Positions 36,092-45,718 are shown, counted from the stretch's first letter. The stretch is DNA of 64,000 nt from an uncultured Muribaculaceae bacterium (GCA_947632485.1 CANRPJ010000001.1:1-64000); one strand, 5' to 3'. Program-made: numbers and translations. Notes: generated by a model from the sequence alone, not told the origin.

Positions 36092-39000
36092 ATGAAGCGT
36101 AGACTTTTGGTCCTTGCACTTGCAGCTGCTGGAATAAGCGCTGCCAATGCAGCTACCCCTCTGTGGCTTAGAGATGTAGAGATCTCTCCCGACGGTAGCG
36201 AAATAGCCTTTGCCTATAAGGGCGATATTTATAAAGTGCCTGTCGGAGGAGGCTCTGCTATAAGGCTTACTTCTCAACCTTCGTATGAGAGTCGCCCTAT
36301 CTGGAGTCCTGATGGTAAGCAAATTGCCTTTGCAAGTGATAGAAACGGAGGTCTCGACATATATATCATGCCTGCGAAAGGTGGAACTGCCACCCGACTC
36401 ACGTCCAACTCCGTGAATGAAACTCCCGAGGCGTTTACACCAGATGGCAAATATGTGGTGTTCTCAGCATCAATTCAGGATCCGGCACAGAGCGCCCTTT
36501 TCCCCTATAGGTCTATGTCTGAGCTGTATAAGGTGCCGGTAAACGGCGGACGCACTACCCAGATTCTCGGAACCCCCGCTGTAGAGATAAGCTATCTGCC
36601 TGATGGCGAGTCATTCATCTATGAAGACGTGAAAGGCGGTGAAGATAAATTTCGCAAGCATCACACGAGTTCGGTGACCCGTGATATATGGCGTTATGAT
36701 GCTGCTACAGGCAAACATACGAATCTTACGCTTCGAGGTGGCGAAGACCGCGACCCGGTTGTGAGTCGCGATGGAAAGACGGTATATTTCCTCAGTGAGC
36801 GTGATGGGGGCTCATTCAACCTCTATTCCTTTCCAATCGACAATCCTTCCTCACTTACGAAACTGACTAACTTCACCACTCACCCTCTGCGCTTCCTCTC
36901 GCAAGGCGCCGATGGCACATTCGCCTTTACTTACGATGGCGAGATCTACACAATGAAGGGCAATTCAAGCCCGCAGAAAGTGAAGATAGATGTGGTGATA
37001 GATGAAAACGAGCCGGTCAATACTCTTCGTGTAGACGGCGGACGCGGAGGAGTGGTAAGTCCCGATGGTAAACAGATTGCTTTCATAAATCGCGGAGAGG
37101 TGTTTGTAACCTCTGTAGATTACGCCACTACCAAGCAGATTACCCATACCACAGCCGGTGAGAGTGATATCGCATGGGGGCCTGATTCCCGCACTCTCTA
37201 CTATGCTTCAGAGCGCGATGGTGCCAATAATATCTATAAGGCTACCATTAAGCGGGCAGATGATCCCAACTTCCCCAATGCAACCGTGATAGAAGAGACT
37301 ACTCTATTTAAGGCTGATGGTAAAGACCGCACAAATCCTTCAATTTCTCCCGACGGCAAGCAGATGGCATTCGTGCTTGACCGTACGAAGCTTATGGTGA
37401 AAGATCTGGAGAAGGGTAGTGTCCGTCAGCTTACAGATGGATCTACTGAGGCTTCCCGCTCTCATGGTTTCGGGTCGCAATGGAGTCCAGACGGCAAATG
37501 GATTCTGATTGAGGCTACCGATCTGCGCCATCAGCCTTACAGCGATATAGCTATTATAAATGTGGCCGATGGAAAGATGACCTACGTAACGAAGACCGGT
37601 TATACTGACAGTAATCCTTCCTGGGCATTGGACGGCAATGCAATCATCTTCTCTTCAGAGCGCTATGGTATGCGTAATCACGCTTCCTGGGGCACGGAAG
37701 AAGACGTAATGATTACCTTCCTGAATCAGGAGGCTTTCGATAAGTTCCGCCTCAGTAAAGAAGACTATGAGCTTCTAAAAGAAGTAGAAGCCGCTCAGAA
37801 AGGCTCAGACGGCAAGGCCTCCGCTTCTTCTGAGAAGAAAGATGAAGCCAAGGCTAAACCGGAAAAGAAGGATATCGTAGTGGAACTTGACGGTTTCGCA
37901 GACCGTACACTGAGGCTTACGCCTAATTCCTCCCACCTCGGCGATGCCATTCTTTCTCCTGATGGAGAAACACTTTATTATCTCGCTACTTTTGAGAAAG
38001 GTAACGATCTCTGGAAAGTGTTACCCCGTAAGCATGAGGCCAAACTGGTGGCAAAAAATGACGAAAGGGGCTCCCTTCAGGCTGATGAGAAAGGCAATAT
38101 ATTTCTTGTAGGCAACCATTTCAAGAAATTTGATACAAAGACAGAAAACTTCACTCCAATCAGCGTAGCAGCAGAGGTTAAGATTGATCCTGCCAAGGAG
38201 CGTGAGTATATGTTTGATTATATGCACCATGAGGCAAGGGAGCGCTTCTATAGGCCTGAAATGGGGATTGACTGGGACGCTTACTGCAAGGCATACAGGA
38301 AATTCCTGCCTCATATCAATAACAACTATGATTTCGCGAACCTCCTGAGCGAGGTGCTTGGCGAGCTTAACGTAAGCCATAGCGGAGGCCGATATTCAGC
38401 TCCCGGTGCAAAGGATCAGACCGCTTCGCTTGGTCTGCTCTACGACTGGACTTTCGACGGCAAAGGCCTTAAGGTCGACGAAGTAGTGACAAGCGGTCCT
38501 TTTGACCGCGCATCGTCGAAGGTAAAGCCGGGTGTAATAGTGGAAAGCATTAATGGTAATCCCATTGATGAAACAACCGACTACACAGCTATCTTCAACA
38601 ACATAGCCGGTAAGAAGACTCTTGTAGCTGTCTATGACCCCTCCTCGAAACAGCGTTGGGAAGAAGTGGTGCTTCCTATCAGCACTGCGCAGATGACAGA
38701 TCTGCTTTATAACCGCTGGGTTAGGCAGCGCGAAGCAGATGTGGCCAAATGGAGCAACGGTCGTCTCGGTTATGTACATATCAAAGGTATGAACGATGAG
38801 AGCTTCCGTAAGCTCTATGCGAAGGTGCTCGGTGAATTCATTGATAAAGAGGGCATTGTGATCGATACCCGTTTCAACGGTGGCGGTCGTCTTCATGAAG
38901 ATATCGAGGTGATGTTCAGCGGTAATAAATACCTTACGCAAGATGTGCACGGTGTGCCTACTGCAGATATGCCATCGCGGCGCTGGAACCGTCCGAGCAT

Positions 39001-39319
39001 TATGGTGACAGGAGAGGCCAATTACAGTAACGCTCATGGCACCCCGTGGGTCTACAAGCATCTCGGACTTGGTCGTTTGGTAGGTATGCCGGTTCCGGGA
39101 ACCATGAGTTCGGTCAACTGGATTACGATGCAGGATCCCACAATGGTATTTGGAGTGCCGGTTACGGGATTCCGCACCGCGGAGGGTAATTATCTGGAGA
39201 ATACTCAGCTTGAGCCAGATGTGAAGGTAGCCAACGATCCGGCCACAGTAGTGAAAGGTGAAGACAAGCAGCTTCGCACGGCGGTAGATGAACTTCTCAA
39301 GGAGATAGAGAAGAAGTGA
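36092..39319 (+). CDS. Tricorn-like periplasmic protease (S41)
   Basis: 1075 residues with a signal peptide (MKRRLLVLALAAAGISAANA). Two beta-propeller regions with PD40-type blades (SPDGKQIAFASDRNGG, SPDGKWILIEATD) fill the first ~600 residues, broken by a charged Lys/Glu-rich segment (about 570-600). A PDZ-like region (VKPGVIVESINGNPID) and an S41 core follow. The tricorn-type catalytic residues are recognisable: Ser762-His763 in LNVSHSGG, the nucleophile Ser979 in ANYSNAHG and a Glu in GNYLENTQLEPDV; the residue after Ser979 is Asn where archaeal tricorn has Asp. It likely trims peptides in the periplasm. A strong terminator follows at 39342. Confidence 0.9.
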   Translation: MKRRLLVLALAAAGISAANAATPLWLRDVEISPDGSEIAFAYKGDIYKVPVGGGSAIRLTSQPSYESRPIWSPDGKQIAFASDRNGGLDIYIMPAKGGTATRLTSNSVNETPEAFTPDGKYVVFSASIQDPAQSALFPYRSMSELYKVPVNGGRTTQILGTPAVEISYLPDGESFIYEDVKGGEDKFRKHHTSSVTRDIWRYDAATGKHTNLTLRGGEDRDPVVSRDGKTVYFLSERDGGSFNLYSFPIDNPSSLTKLTNFTTHPLRFLSQGADGTFAFTYDGEIYTMKGNSSPQKVKIDVVIDENEPVNTLRVDGGRGGVVSPDGKQIAFINRGEVFVTSVDYATTKQITHTTAGESDIAWGPDSRTLYYASERDGANNIYKATIKRADDPNFPNATVIEETTLFKADGKDRTNPSISPDGKQMAFVLDRTKLMVKDLEKGSVRQLTDGSTEASRSHGFGSQWSPDGKWILIEATDLRHQPYSDIAIINVADGKMTYVTKTGYTDSNPSWALDGNAIIFSSERYGMRNHASWGTEEDVMITFLNQEAFDKFRLSKEDYELLKEVEAAQKGSDGKASASSEKKDEAKAKPEKKDIVVELDGFADRTLRLTPNSSHLGDAILSPDGETLYYLATFEKGNDLWKVLPRKHEAKLVAKNDERGSLQADEKGNIFLVGNHFKKFDTKTENFTPISVAAEVKIDPAKEREYMFDYMHHEARERFYRPEMGIDWDAYCKAYRKFLPHINNNYDFANLLSEVLGELNVSHSGGRYSAPGAKDQTASLGLLYDWTFDGKGLKVDEVVTSGPFDRASSKVKPGVIVESINGNPIDETTDYTAIFNNIAGKKTLVAVYDPSSKQRWEEVVLPISTAQMTDLLYNRWVRQREADVAKWSNGRLGYVHIKGMNDESFRKLYAKVLGEFIDKEGIVIDTRFNGGGRLHEDIEVMFSGNKYLTQDVHGVPTADMPSRRWNRPSIMVTGEANYSNAHGTPWVYKHLGLGRLVGMPVPGTMSSVNWITMQDPTMVFGVPVTGFRTAEGNYLENTQLEPDVKVANDPATVVKGEDKQLRTAVDELLKEIEKK

Positions 39320-39341
39320 TATTTTAGTACCTTTTGTAGCA

Positions 39342-39368
39342 GCGCCCGGAAAAGATCCGGGCGCTTTT
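39342..39368 (+). terminator. Strong terminator of tricorn-like gene
   Basis: GCGCCCGGA / TCCGGGCGC, nine perfect pairs around a five-base AAAGA loop, followed by TTTT. The next gene's -7 box starts three bases later. Confidence 0.85.
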
Positions 39369-39370
39369 AT

Positions 39371-39378
39371 TATCTTTG
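39371..39378 (+). promoter_or_regulatory. -7 box abutting the terminator
   Basis: TATCTTTG, predicted start near 39382, 21-base leader to the ATG at 39403. The -33 region would fall inside the terminator stem. Confidence 0.55.
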
Positions 39379-39402
39379 TGCCGACAGCAAAGAGAAATAG
39401 CT

Positions 39403-40110
39403 ATGGCCGCAAAGGAGAAGGAAAGGGTTTTCAGGTTCAAGCAGTTTGAGGTCAGACATTCCTTGAGTCCGATGAAAGTAGGAGTTGACGGAGTGATCCT
39501 CGGAGCTTGGGCACGCGTGCCGGAAGAAGGCGATCTGCTCGACGCCGGTACCGGTTGTGGGCTTATAGCTCTTATGGCAGCCCAGCGAAGCAATTGCTGC
39601 ATTACAGGGATCGATATCGATTCCGGCGCTGTTGAGGAGGCAGAATCAAATTTCCATGCTTCGTCTTGGGCTGACAGGCTGAAAGCACTACAGGCAGATT
39701 TCTCTTCGATTGAAGGGAAATGGGATTGCATTATATCAAATCCGCCCTTTTTCGATGCCGGTCAAGTAGTGGATTCTGCCAGAATGGCAGCGAGACACGT
39801 AGGCTCGCTGAGCCCTCTGAACTTAGTGGCAAAGGCGCCAGAATTGCTCAATGAGGGAGGAACTCTTTCTCTGATAGCTCCCTGCGATGCCCTTCAGGCG
39901 ATGAAAGAGCAAGCGCAGAAGGGAGGCTTGAATCTTTCGCGTGTGGCTTTTGTAAGCACAGTCGCGGGCCAGCAGCCGAAGCGGGTATTGTGCGAATTCA
40001 GTAGAAATGCTGAGGAAGCAAGCGCTACCTGTTTCGCCATAGAAACCTCTCCGGGGCTCTTTACTGATGAGTATATCAGCCTTACTCGCGATTTTTATTT
40101 AAGGTTTTGA
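39403..40110 (+). CDS. tRNA1(Val) adenine-37 N6-methyltransferase
   Basis: 235 residues from the ATG at 39403 (MAAKEKERVFRFKQFEVRH); a TTG at 39376 lies inside the -7 box. SAM-binding LLDAGTGCGLIALMAAQ, acidic GIDIDSGAVEEA, and the N-methylating ISNPPFF motif match the TrmN6/YfiC family, which methylates A37 of tRNA-Val. The N-terminal SLSPMKVGVDGVILGAW is also typical. Monocistronic by its signals: terminator before, unrelated leader after. Confidence 0.9.
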   Translation: MAAKEKERVFRFKQFEVRHSLSPMKVGVDGVILGAWARVPEEGDLLDAGTGCGLIALMAAQRSNCCITGIDIDSGAVEEAESNFHASSWADRLKALQADFSSIEGKWDCIISNPPFFDAGQVVDSARMAARHVGSLSPLNLVAKAPELLNEGGTLSLIAPCDALQAMKEQAQKGGLNLSRVAFVSTVAGQQPKRVLCEFSRNAEEASATCFAIETSPGLFTDEYISLTRDFYLRF

Positions 40111-40221
40111 TATTCTTTTACGACTAAAACCTCTTATTTTGCGTTATAATAACGGAGCACCACATTAAACCCTCTGGCGGGTAGTGTTGTCCAATAGAAA
40201 AATAATTAACAGATTGTTATC

Positions 40222-41259
40222 ATGAAGAAGACAACAACATTATTGCTTTCGCTTCTGCTTGCAGGCGGCGTAGCCGTGAATGCGCAGGACTACGATGACG
40301 ACATCTATTATAACCCTAAGAAAGACAAAGGGGAACAGATAGCCAAGGAGCAGGCTGAGGCTCAGCGCCAGGCAAAGAAACAGAAAGAAGCGCAGCGGCA
40401 GTCATATTATATTAAGGATATGGCGAATATGGACGTTGATGCTTATAATCGTCGCGGCCAGTACTATACGTCGCCGGTCGATACTATCGGCAGCGCTTCC
40501 AGCCAGGGTGAAGACTTTGTCTATACCCAGCAGTTGCAGAAATTCTACAATCCCACAATTGTAGTGGATAATGCCAATCAGCTCGCCGATGTGCTCAATA
40601 ATTCCGTTGGCAATGTCCAGATAGTGGTGCAGGATAACGGTAATCCCTGGCTTGTTCCCAGCACCTGGGGCTGGCCCTATTATAGCTCGATTTACTCCCC
40701 TTACTGGGGTTGGGACTACTGGGGGCCATCATTCAGCTGGAACTGGAGCTGGAACTGGGGTCCTTCGTGGGCCTGGGGACCGGCATGGAGTTGGGGACCG
40801 GCATGGAGTTGGGGTCCGTCGTGGGGTTGGGGTCCTGCTTGGGCCTGGGGACCCTCATGGGGCTGGGGTCCTGCTTGGGGCGGAGGTCCCGGACGTCCGG
40901 TAGCTGACTATAGACCTCAAGGTAACCGTCCGGTGGGAGCTCGTCCGGGTTGGAGCACAGCTACCCGACCTACCGCAGGAGCGCACCGTACTATAGGAGG
41001 CTCTACAGGAAGCCGACCCGGGTGGGGAACAGCTACGAGCAATGGCCAGGTAACCAATAACAGGGGCTACAGCACAAACAACCACCGTACTTATAATGGT
41101 AATAATAACCAACAGCAGACCCGGCAGAAGCAGACCTATCAGCAGCGTACTACCACGAGATCCAACAGCGGCTTCGGAGGAGGTAGCTTTGGCGGAGGTA
41201 GCCGTAGCTCCGGCGGAGGCCGTATAGGCGGCGGTGGCGGTGGTGGCCACAGAAGATAA
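40222..41259 (+). CDS. Secreted protein with Trp-Gly-Pro repeat array
   Basis: 345 residues, not a family I can name. A signal peptide (MKKTTTLLLSLLLAGGVAVNAQ) is followed by an acidic-then-basic helical part (about 25-60, rich in KEQAEAQRQ), a mixed region with KFYNPTIVVDNANQLADVL, then a tryptophan-rich stretch (about 150-220) with seven tandem WGP[SA]W[AGS] hexapeptides. The C-terminus is Gly/Arg/Asn/Gln-rich and ends in GGRIGGGGGGGHRR. Composition suggests an extracellular or outer-membrane-associated, partly disordered protein. It precedes the FadL-like porin by 46 bases on the same strand, so the two are probably coexpressed. No exact -7 box was found in the leader. Confidence 0.8.
   Translation: MKKTTTLLLSLLLAGGVAVNAQDYDDDIYYNPKKDKGEQIAKEQAEAQRQAKKQKEAQRQSYYIKDMANMDVDAYNRRGQYYTSPVDTIGSASSQGEDFVYTQQLQKFYNPTIVVDNANQLADVLNNSVGNVQIVVQDNGNPWLVPSTWGWPYYSSIYSPYWGWDYWGPSFSWNWSWNWGPSWAWGPAWSWGPAWSWGPSWGWGPAWAWGPSWGWGPAWGGGPGRPVADYRPQGNRPVGARPGWSTATRPTAGAHRTIGGSTGSRPGWGTATSNGQVTNNRGYSTNNHRTYNGNNNQQQTRQKQTYQQRTTTRSNSGFGGGSFGGGSRSSGGGRIGGGGGGGHRR
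40756..40881 (+). repeat. 18-bp tandem repeats (7 units) coding WGPxWx
   Basis: Seven in-frame 18-base units each encode WGP[S/A]W[A/S/G]. Units 2 and 3 (40774-40791 and 40792-40809) are identical in DNA, and the others differ mostly at third positions, pointing to recent plus older duplications. Confidence 0.9.
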
Positions 41260-41305
41260 GCGATTTCAAGGAGAGATTTTTGTTAACAGAAATAAGTTAA
41301 AAACG

Positions 41306-42946
41306 ATGCGCAATACTAATAGACTCAGCTTGTTGCTTCTTTGTATGGCAGGGCTTCCGGCCGTAGCAGCAGCTCAAAGTGCGATGGACGGCTTTCAGTT
41401 CAGTCAGAATGACCTTAAGGGCACGGCGCGTTTCATGTCGATGGGCGGCGCGTTTGGCGCTCTCGGTGGCGACCTTTCGGTTTTGTCGCAGAATCCGGGT
41501 GGTATAGGCGTCTATAGAAATTCTGAGATGGGATTTACCTTAGATCTTGATGCTCAGAAAAGCACGACCGATGCCTACGGCCTGAAAACTGGTGCTGACA
41601 AGACCAACTTCATGCTCAATAACATAGGCGGAGTAGCTACTTTGAGGTTGGCAAACGCATCTGGATTGCGCAATATCAATTTCGGCTTCACATATCAGAA
41701 AGCTGCATCGCTCAACCGGAAGTACAAGGGTTCTTTCAACAACCTCAACAATTCGATGAGCAATTACATAGCAGGAGTGACCAACAGCGGGGGAGCGACA
41801 GTAGGCGATCTCACAACGACTTCTTCCTACGATCCTTATAACCCTGACGACGGAGGTTGGGCTGCTCCCTGGCTTTCTGTGCTCGGTTACGACTCATATC
41901 TGATTTCGCCTACCGGCGACCCTGACAATCCTAAATGGGTTGGCCAATGGGGCGACGGAACGAGTGGGAACGGTTACTTCGATGTAGAAGAGATGGGGTC
42001 GGTCGATGAGTATAACGTTAGTTTCGGTGGCAACGTCAACAATGTGTTCTTCTGGGGTATGGATTTTGGAATCGTAGATTTCAACTACACCCGAAACACG
42101 CTCTGGGGTGAGAATCTCGATAATGCCTATGTGGAGAAAAATGGAGCTCTGACCAGAACTAATTCCGACTGGAGCCTTTATAACCAATATGCTGTAAGTG
42201 GCAACGGATTCAATTATAAGCTTGGATTCATTGTGAAGCCCGTGCAGGAACTTCGACTCGGTTTCGCCTTCCACACACCGACCTGGTATAACATGAACAG
42301 CACCTTCTATGGCGATGTGGACTATAGCAATGCTGTGTACGGCTCCGGTATGGCTCAGACCAACAATGGTTATGACGGCTATAACAGTTATAATTTCCGT
42401 ACGCCCTGGAAGCTCCTCTTCAGCGCAGCAGGCGTAGTTGGCAATTCTCTGATTCTTTCGGCCGACTATGAGTGGGAGCCGATGTCGGGCATGAGATTCT
42501 CCGAGGCTAACTGGGACGGTTATTATTACGGCTCGATGGACGATGAGTATTACTATACCAACGAAGATGTAAAGAGCATCTACAGGTCGACCAACACTTT
42601 CAGAGTAGGTGCGGAATACCGCGTGACTCCGCAGTTCAGCCTTCGTGCAGGATTCGCCAATGTATCGAGCCCGGTGAAGACCGAAGCAAAGAACGGAGCT
42701 GTAGATATGTATCCAGCAGGAACCAATCCTTCCTATACGTTGGATAACACCACTACTTATATTACCTGTGGTCTCGGTTATCGCTACCAGCGGTTCAGCA
42801 TCGATCTGGCCTATGTATATAAGCACCGTACGAGCGACTTCTATGCTTATCCTCCGGATACGAAGGTAAGTCTGTCGAGCGTGCCTACGGCATCTCTGAC
42901 CACAAACCACAGCCAGATAGTGCTTAGCGCATCGGTTCGCCTGTAG
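41306..42946 (+). CDS. FadL/OmpP1-like outer-membrane porin
   Basis: 546 residues from the ATG at 41306 (MRNTNRLSLLLLCMAGLPAVAAAQ signal, read in parts); a longer frame from 41234 overlaps the upstream gene. After the signal come SARFMSMGGAFGALGGDLSVLSQNPGG-like sequence (here TARFMSMGGAFGALGG), the hallmark N-terminus of the FadL/OmpP1 family, then alternating amphipathic strands and a C-terminal HSQIVLSASVRL barrel end. It should import hydrophobic compounds across the outer membrane. Cotranscription with the Trp-repeat gene is likely. Its last 23 bases overlap the THUMP-like methyltransferase gene. Confidence 0.87.
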   Translation: MRNTNRLSLLLLCMAGLPAVAAAQSAMDGFQFSQNDLKGTARFMSMGGAFGALGGDLSVLSQNPGGIGVYRNSEMGFTLDLDAQKSTTDAYGLKTGADKTNFMLNNIGGVATLRLANASGLRNINFGFTYQKAASLNRKYKGSFNNLNNSMSNYIAGVTNSGGATVGDLTTTSSYDPYNPDDGGWAAPWLSVLGYDSYLISPTGDPDNPKWVGQWGDGTSGNGYFDVEEMGSVDEYNVSFGGNVNNVFFWGMDFGIVDFNYTRNTLWGENLDNAYVEKNGALTRTNSDWSLYNQYAVSGNGFNYKLGFIVKPVQELRLGFAFHTPTWYNMNSTFYGDVDYSNAVYGSGMAQTNNGYDGYNSYNFRTPWKLLFSAAGVVGNSLILSADYEWEPMSGMRFSEANWDGYYYGSMDDEYYYTNEDVKSIYRSTNTFRVGAEYRVTPQFSLRAGFANVSSPVKTEAKNGAVDMYPAGTNPSYTLDNTTTYITCGLGYRYQRFSIDLAYVYKHRTSDFYAYPPDTKVSLSSVPTASLTTNHSQIVLSASVRL

Positions 42947-44135
42947 CAAGCAGGGGACGCGATCCCTCAGCTGAGAAATAGTAGAGGAAGTTCGGGCCGC
43001 CATCGCGGAGTCCGAGCTTCTTTTTTAATTGTTCCGGAGTCACGGGCGCGTTACGACTTACTATATTCCATTTCTCTCCTTTCATTGACTTGGCTTCTTT
43101 TGAGTTGGGAGAAAAGATGCTTTTGATTCGCAGCACACGGCCGGGAAAATTAGTATAACAGGTATTGGAGACGAAGAGATGAGTGTTAGCAGCCAGTTTG
43201 CATAGATCAGGAAATTGATTCTCCAAAGATTTCCATGCCCCCATTTTCATCACTGCGGGGTCGGGTTCGTAGAGCCATGAGCCGGCAGTGAGGAGTTTCG
43301 GCAATTCTGCTTTAGGGGCTGCGGAAGTGCCTAAATCGCTTAATGATACAGAGAACCGGATCTCTTCATCATATCCTAATATTACAGCGATAATCTCCGG
43401 AGTGCCATCAAAACCGGCACTCATCTCAATCAGCACTTCCTTGCATTCACCCTTAAAACTTACCGCAAAGATGCGTGAACAATGTGGTAATTCTCTAACT
43501 GCCTGAGCAATATCGAGCATCGGAGAGGCTTTGATTAATACTTTGGGCGCTTTTTCAGTGAGTAATGAGGAAATTATGGTAACGTCGGGCAGACAATCTT
43601 TCAATGCGTAGGTACGTCTTTTCTGGCTGTCGCGTCTCGCCGGATCAACTATTATGTAGTCCCAATCGTCATTCTTTTGCAAAAATTCTACAGAGTCACC
43701 CTGTAAGACTGTTAAATTGTCTAAATTCAGGATATTAGCATTATAGGCGGCTGTAGCTGCTCTTACGGGGTCGAGGTCAAGAGTAGTGACGTAGCACCCT
43801 TTGCCCGCTATCTCAAACGCATCAATTCCGAGGCCACACGTCATATCGAGCACTCTGGATTCTGGAGCTATAAGAGATGCGTGGAAGCTGGCTACAGTCT
43901 GGTGAGTGGCCTGCTCCGCGCTAAGAGCATCAGGAAAAATGAATTCGCGCCGGGCGATATAATCTTTCAGCTTTGAGGAAGCTTTTCTTCGGGCCTCTAC
44001 TTGTGTGATCGCGAAATCTTTATCGAATCCTTCGGTATTTCTGTCAGATGAAAGCCTAAGTGCCACAGGGTCAGTCGTGGCATTACGCTCTACAAAATCG
44101 AGCAGCAGGGTGTTGAATTCCGGTAATTGTAACAT
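42924..44135 (-). CDS. THUMP-like domain class I methyltransferase
   Basis: 403 residues. An N-terminal helical region (about 1-95), a SAM-binding Rossmann core with VLDMTCGLGIDAFEIAGKG and the acidic TTLDLDPVRA, a catalytic-loop motif IIVDPARRD, and a C-terminal THUMP-like domain (about 310-395, ending FLYYFSAEG). The family is thought to modify RNA; the target nucleotide is unknown to me. A one-mismatch -7 candidate TATCTTCG lies close before the ATG. Convergent overlap of 23 bases with the porin. Confidence 0.85.
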   Translation of the reverse strand: MLQLPEFNTLLLDFVERNATTDPVALRLSSDRNTEGFDKDFAITQVEARRKASSKLKDYIARREFIFPDALSAEQATHQTVASFHASLIAPESRVLDMTCGLGIDAFEIAGKGCYVTTLDLDPVRAATAAYNANILNLDNLTVLQGDSVEFLQKNDDWDYIIVDPARRDSQKRRTYALKDCLPDVTIISSLLTEKAPKVLIKASPMLDIAQAVRELPHCSRIFAVSFKGECKEVLIEMSAGFDGTPEIIAVILGYDEEIRFSVSLSDLGTSAAPKAELPKLLTAGSWLYEPDPAVMKMGAWKSLENQFPDLCKLAANTHLFVSNTCYTNFPGRVLRIKSIFSPNSKEAKSMKGEKWNIVSRNAPVTPEQLKKKLGLRDGGPNFLYYFSAEGSRPLLATGEPMR

Positions 44136-44185
44136 CAGAGCGCGAAGATAGCGAAAATTCCGCGGGATTTAAGGCAAAAAAATGC

Positions 44186-44193
44186 TATCTTTG
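44186..44193 (+). promoter_or_regulatory. -7 box upstream of amidase
   Basis: TATCTTTG, predicted start near 44197, 16-base leader to the ATG at 44213; no -33 TTTG seen. Confidence 0.55.
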
Positions 44194-44212
44194 CAGCCTA
44201 AAGTGACTATCG

Positions 44213-45700
44213 ATGCGTAAGAGCATATATATATTGTTGAGCTTTTTTCTTCTGTTGCCTGCATTAGCTGAAGGCCGGGAAAAGATAAAAGAAGATTTCG
44301 TCGTGGTTATAGATGCGGGCCACGGCGGTAAAGATATTGGAGCTTCCGATAATGGAGTGAATGAAAAGGATATAAACCTTGGCGTAGCTCTGAAACTGGG
44401 GCAGAAGATAAAAGAGAAACTGAAGGACGTGAAGGTAGTGTATACGCGCGACAACGATTCCTTCATATCCCTGCAAGGAAGAGCTGACAAGGCGAATAAG
44501 GCAAAGGGTAATCTTTTCATCTCAATCCATACTAATTCAGTCGATAAGAAGAATCCTAACCGTAAGACTGTGGCGGGAGCCTCAACCTATGCCTTAGGTC
44601 TTCATAAGGATAAGAATAATATGGAAGTGGCACGGAGAGAGAACTCTGTGATTCAGCTTGAGAAAGATCACGAGCAGAAATACAGTGGCTTCGATCCGGA
44701 GTCAGATGAGAGTTATATAATCTTCGAGATGGCTCAGAAGAAGAATCTGAGCCAGAGTCTTCATTTTGCCGGAAAGGTGCAGAAGGAGATGGCTCAGGCG
44801 GCGAGAAAGGATCGCGGCGTGCATCAGGCCGGTTTCTGGGTGCTATGGGCTACGGCGATGCCAGCCGTGCTTGTAGAGCTGGATTTCATCTGCAATCCGA
44901 ACTCCGCCAAGTATATGGGGTCGGAGGCCGGACAGAAGCAACTGGCCGAGGCTATTTTTAAGGCCTTCGAGAGCTATTATAAGGATTACAAGAAGAGTTT
45001 TGCCGGAATTACTCTTCCTGGCGAAGAGGTAGAGCAGCCGAAGGAGGCGAGCCCGGCATTGCAGTTGGCATCTTCTTCCAAGCCACCACGCGAAGTGACG
45101 GCAGCTCCTGTCCAGACTTCATCGCGCAGCTATAGCGCAAAGAGACGTCGCCGCTCACAGGCAGCTCGCGAGAAATCTCTACGACAGAATTATGAAAGCG
45201 ACAATATAGTCGTATTTGCTGAGACTGATGCATTCGATGCGCTTGAGGGTCAGGTGGTAGAAGAGGTTCTTATGGCATCGGTTGTAGAAGAAGAGAAACC
45301 GGAATCCCCTGTCAAGAAGGAGAAGAAAAGTAAGCAGAAAAAGGGGCGTACGGTAGGCGGCAAGAAGGTGGAAGTAGTGCTGAATGCGAGTGATGTAGCT
45401 GCCCGTCGCAAAAAAAGCAGTAGCGGTGTAATGGCCTCCCTTAGCGGAAAGCGCCAGGCCGGATCGGTAGCCACGGTGTTCAAGATTCAGATTCTCACTT
45501 CAGACCACATGCTCAAGAAGAATGCTCCTGAGTTTCATGGTCTTAAAGATGTAGCCTATTTCAAGGAGGGTAATACCTACAAATATACGATAGGAGAGAG
45601 CGAGAACCGCCGGGAAATGGACGCGCTTCTGAAGAAGGTGCGCGACAAGATACCCGACGCATTCATTATAACGAGTACTAAAGATAGCAGGAATCACTGA
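44213..45700 (+). CDS. N-acetylmuramoyl-L-alanine amidase
   Basis: 495 residues with a signal peptide. The Amidase_3 domain (about 28-255) has zinc ligands in VVIDAGHGGKDIG (His37), a Glu in the RRENSVIQLE region and His in FISIHTNSVD, with the catalytic Glu in AVLVELDFICNP. A long basic, Ser/Lys-rich linker (about 270-420) leads to a C-terminal SPOR-like domain (FKIQILTSDHMLKKN ... YKYTIGESENRREMDALL), which in other proteins binds denuded septal glycan. It likely splits peptidoglycan at division. Followed 18 bases later by the MCE gene. Confidence 0.92.
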   Translation: MRKSIYILLSFFLLLPALAEGREKIKEDFVVVIDAGHGGKDIGASDNGVNEKDINLGVALKLGQKIKEKLKDVKVVYTRDNDSFISLQGRADKANKAKGNLFISIHTNSVDKKNPNRKTVAGASTYALGLHKDKNNMEVARRENSVIQLEKDHEQKYSGFDPESDESYIIFEMAQKKNLSQSLHFAGKVQKEMAQAARKDRGVHQAGFWVLWATAMPAVLVELDFICNPNSAKYMGSEAGQKQLAEAIFKAFESYYKDYKKSFAGITLPGEEVEQPKEASPALQLASSSKPPREVTAAPVQTSSRSYSAKRRRRSQAAREKSLRQNYESDNIVVFAETDAFDALEGQVVEEVLMASVVEEEKPESPVKKEKKSKQKKGRTVGGKKVEVVLNASDVAARRKKSSSGVMASLSGKRQAGSVATVFKIQILTSDHMLKKNAPEFHGLKDVAYFKEGNTYKYTIGESENRREMDALLKKVRDKIPDAFIITSTKDSRNH

Positions 45701-45718
45701 TATATTGGAAATTAAGCT

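Noticed and set aside
40652-40907. Repeat-like open frames and possible CRISPR-like array
   Set aside because: The 18-bp units are in-frame coding repeats of the Trp-rich protein with no spacers; alternate frames are by-products of the repeat.
41894-43003. 369-residue open frame antisense to the porin gene
   Set aside because: Shadow of the porin coding sequence, low-complexity His/Ile-rich translation, no start signals.
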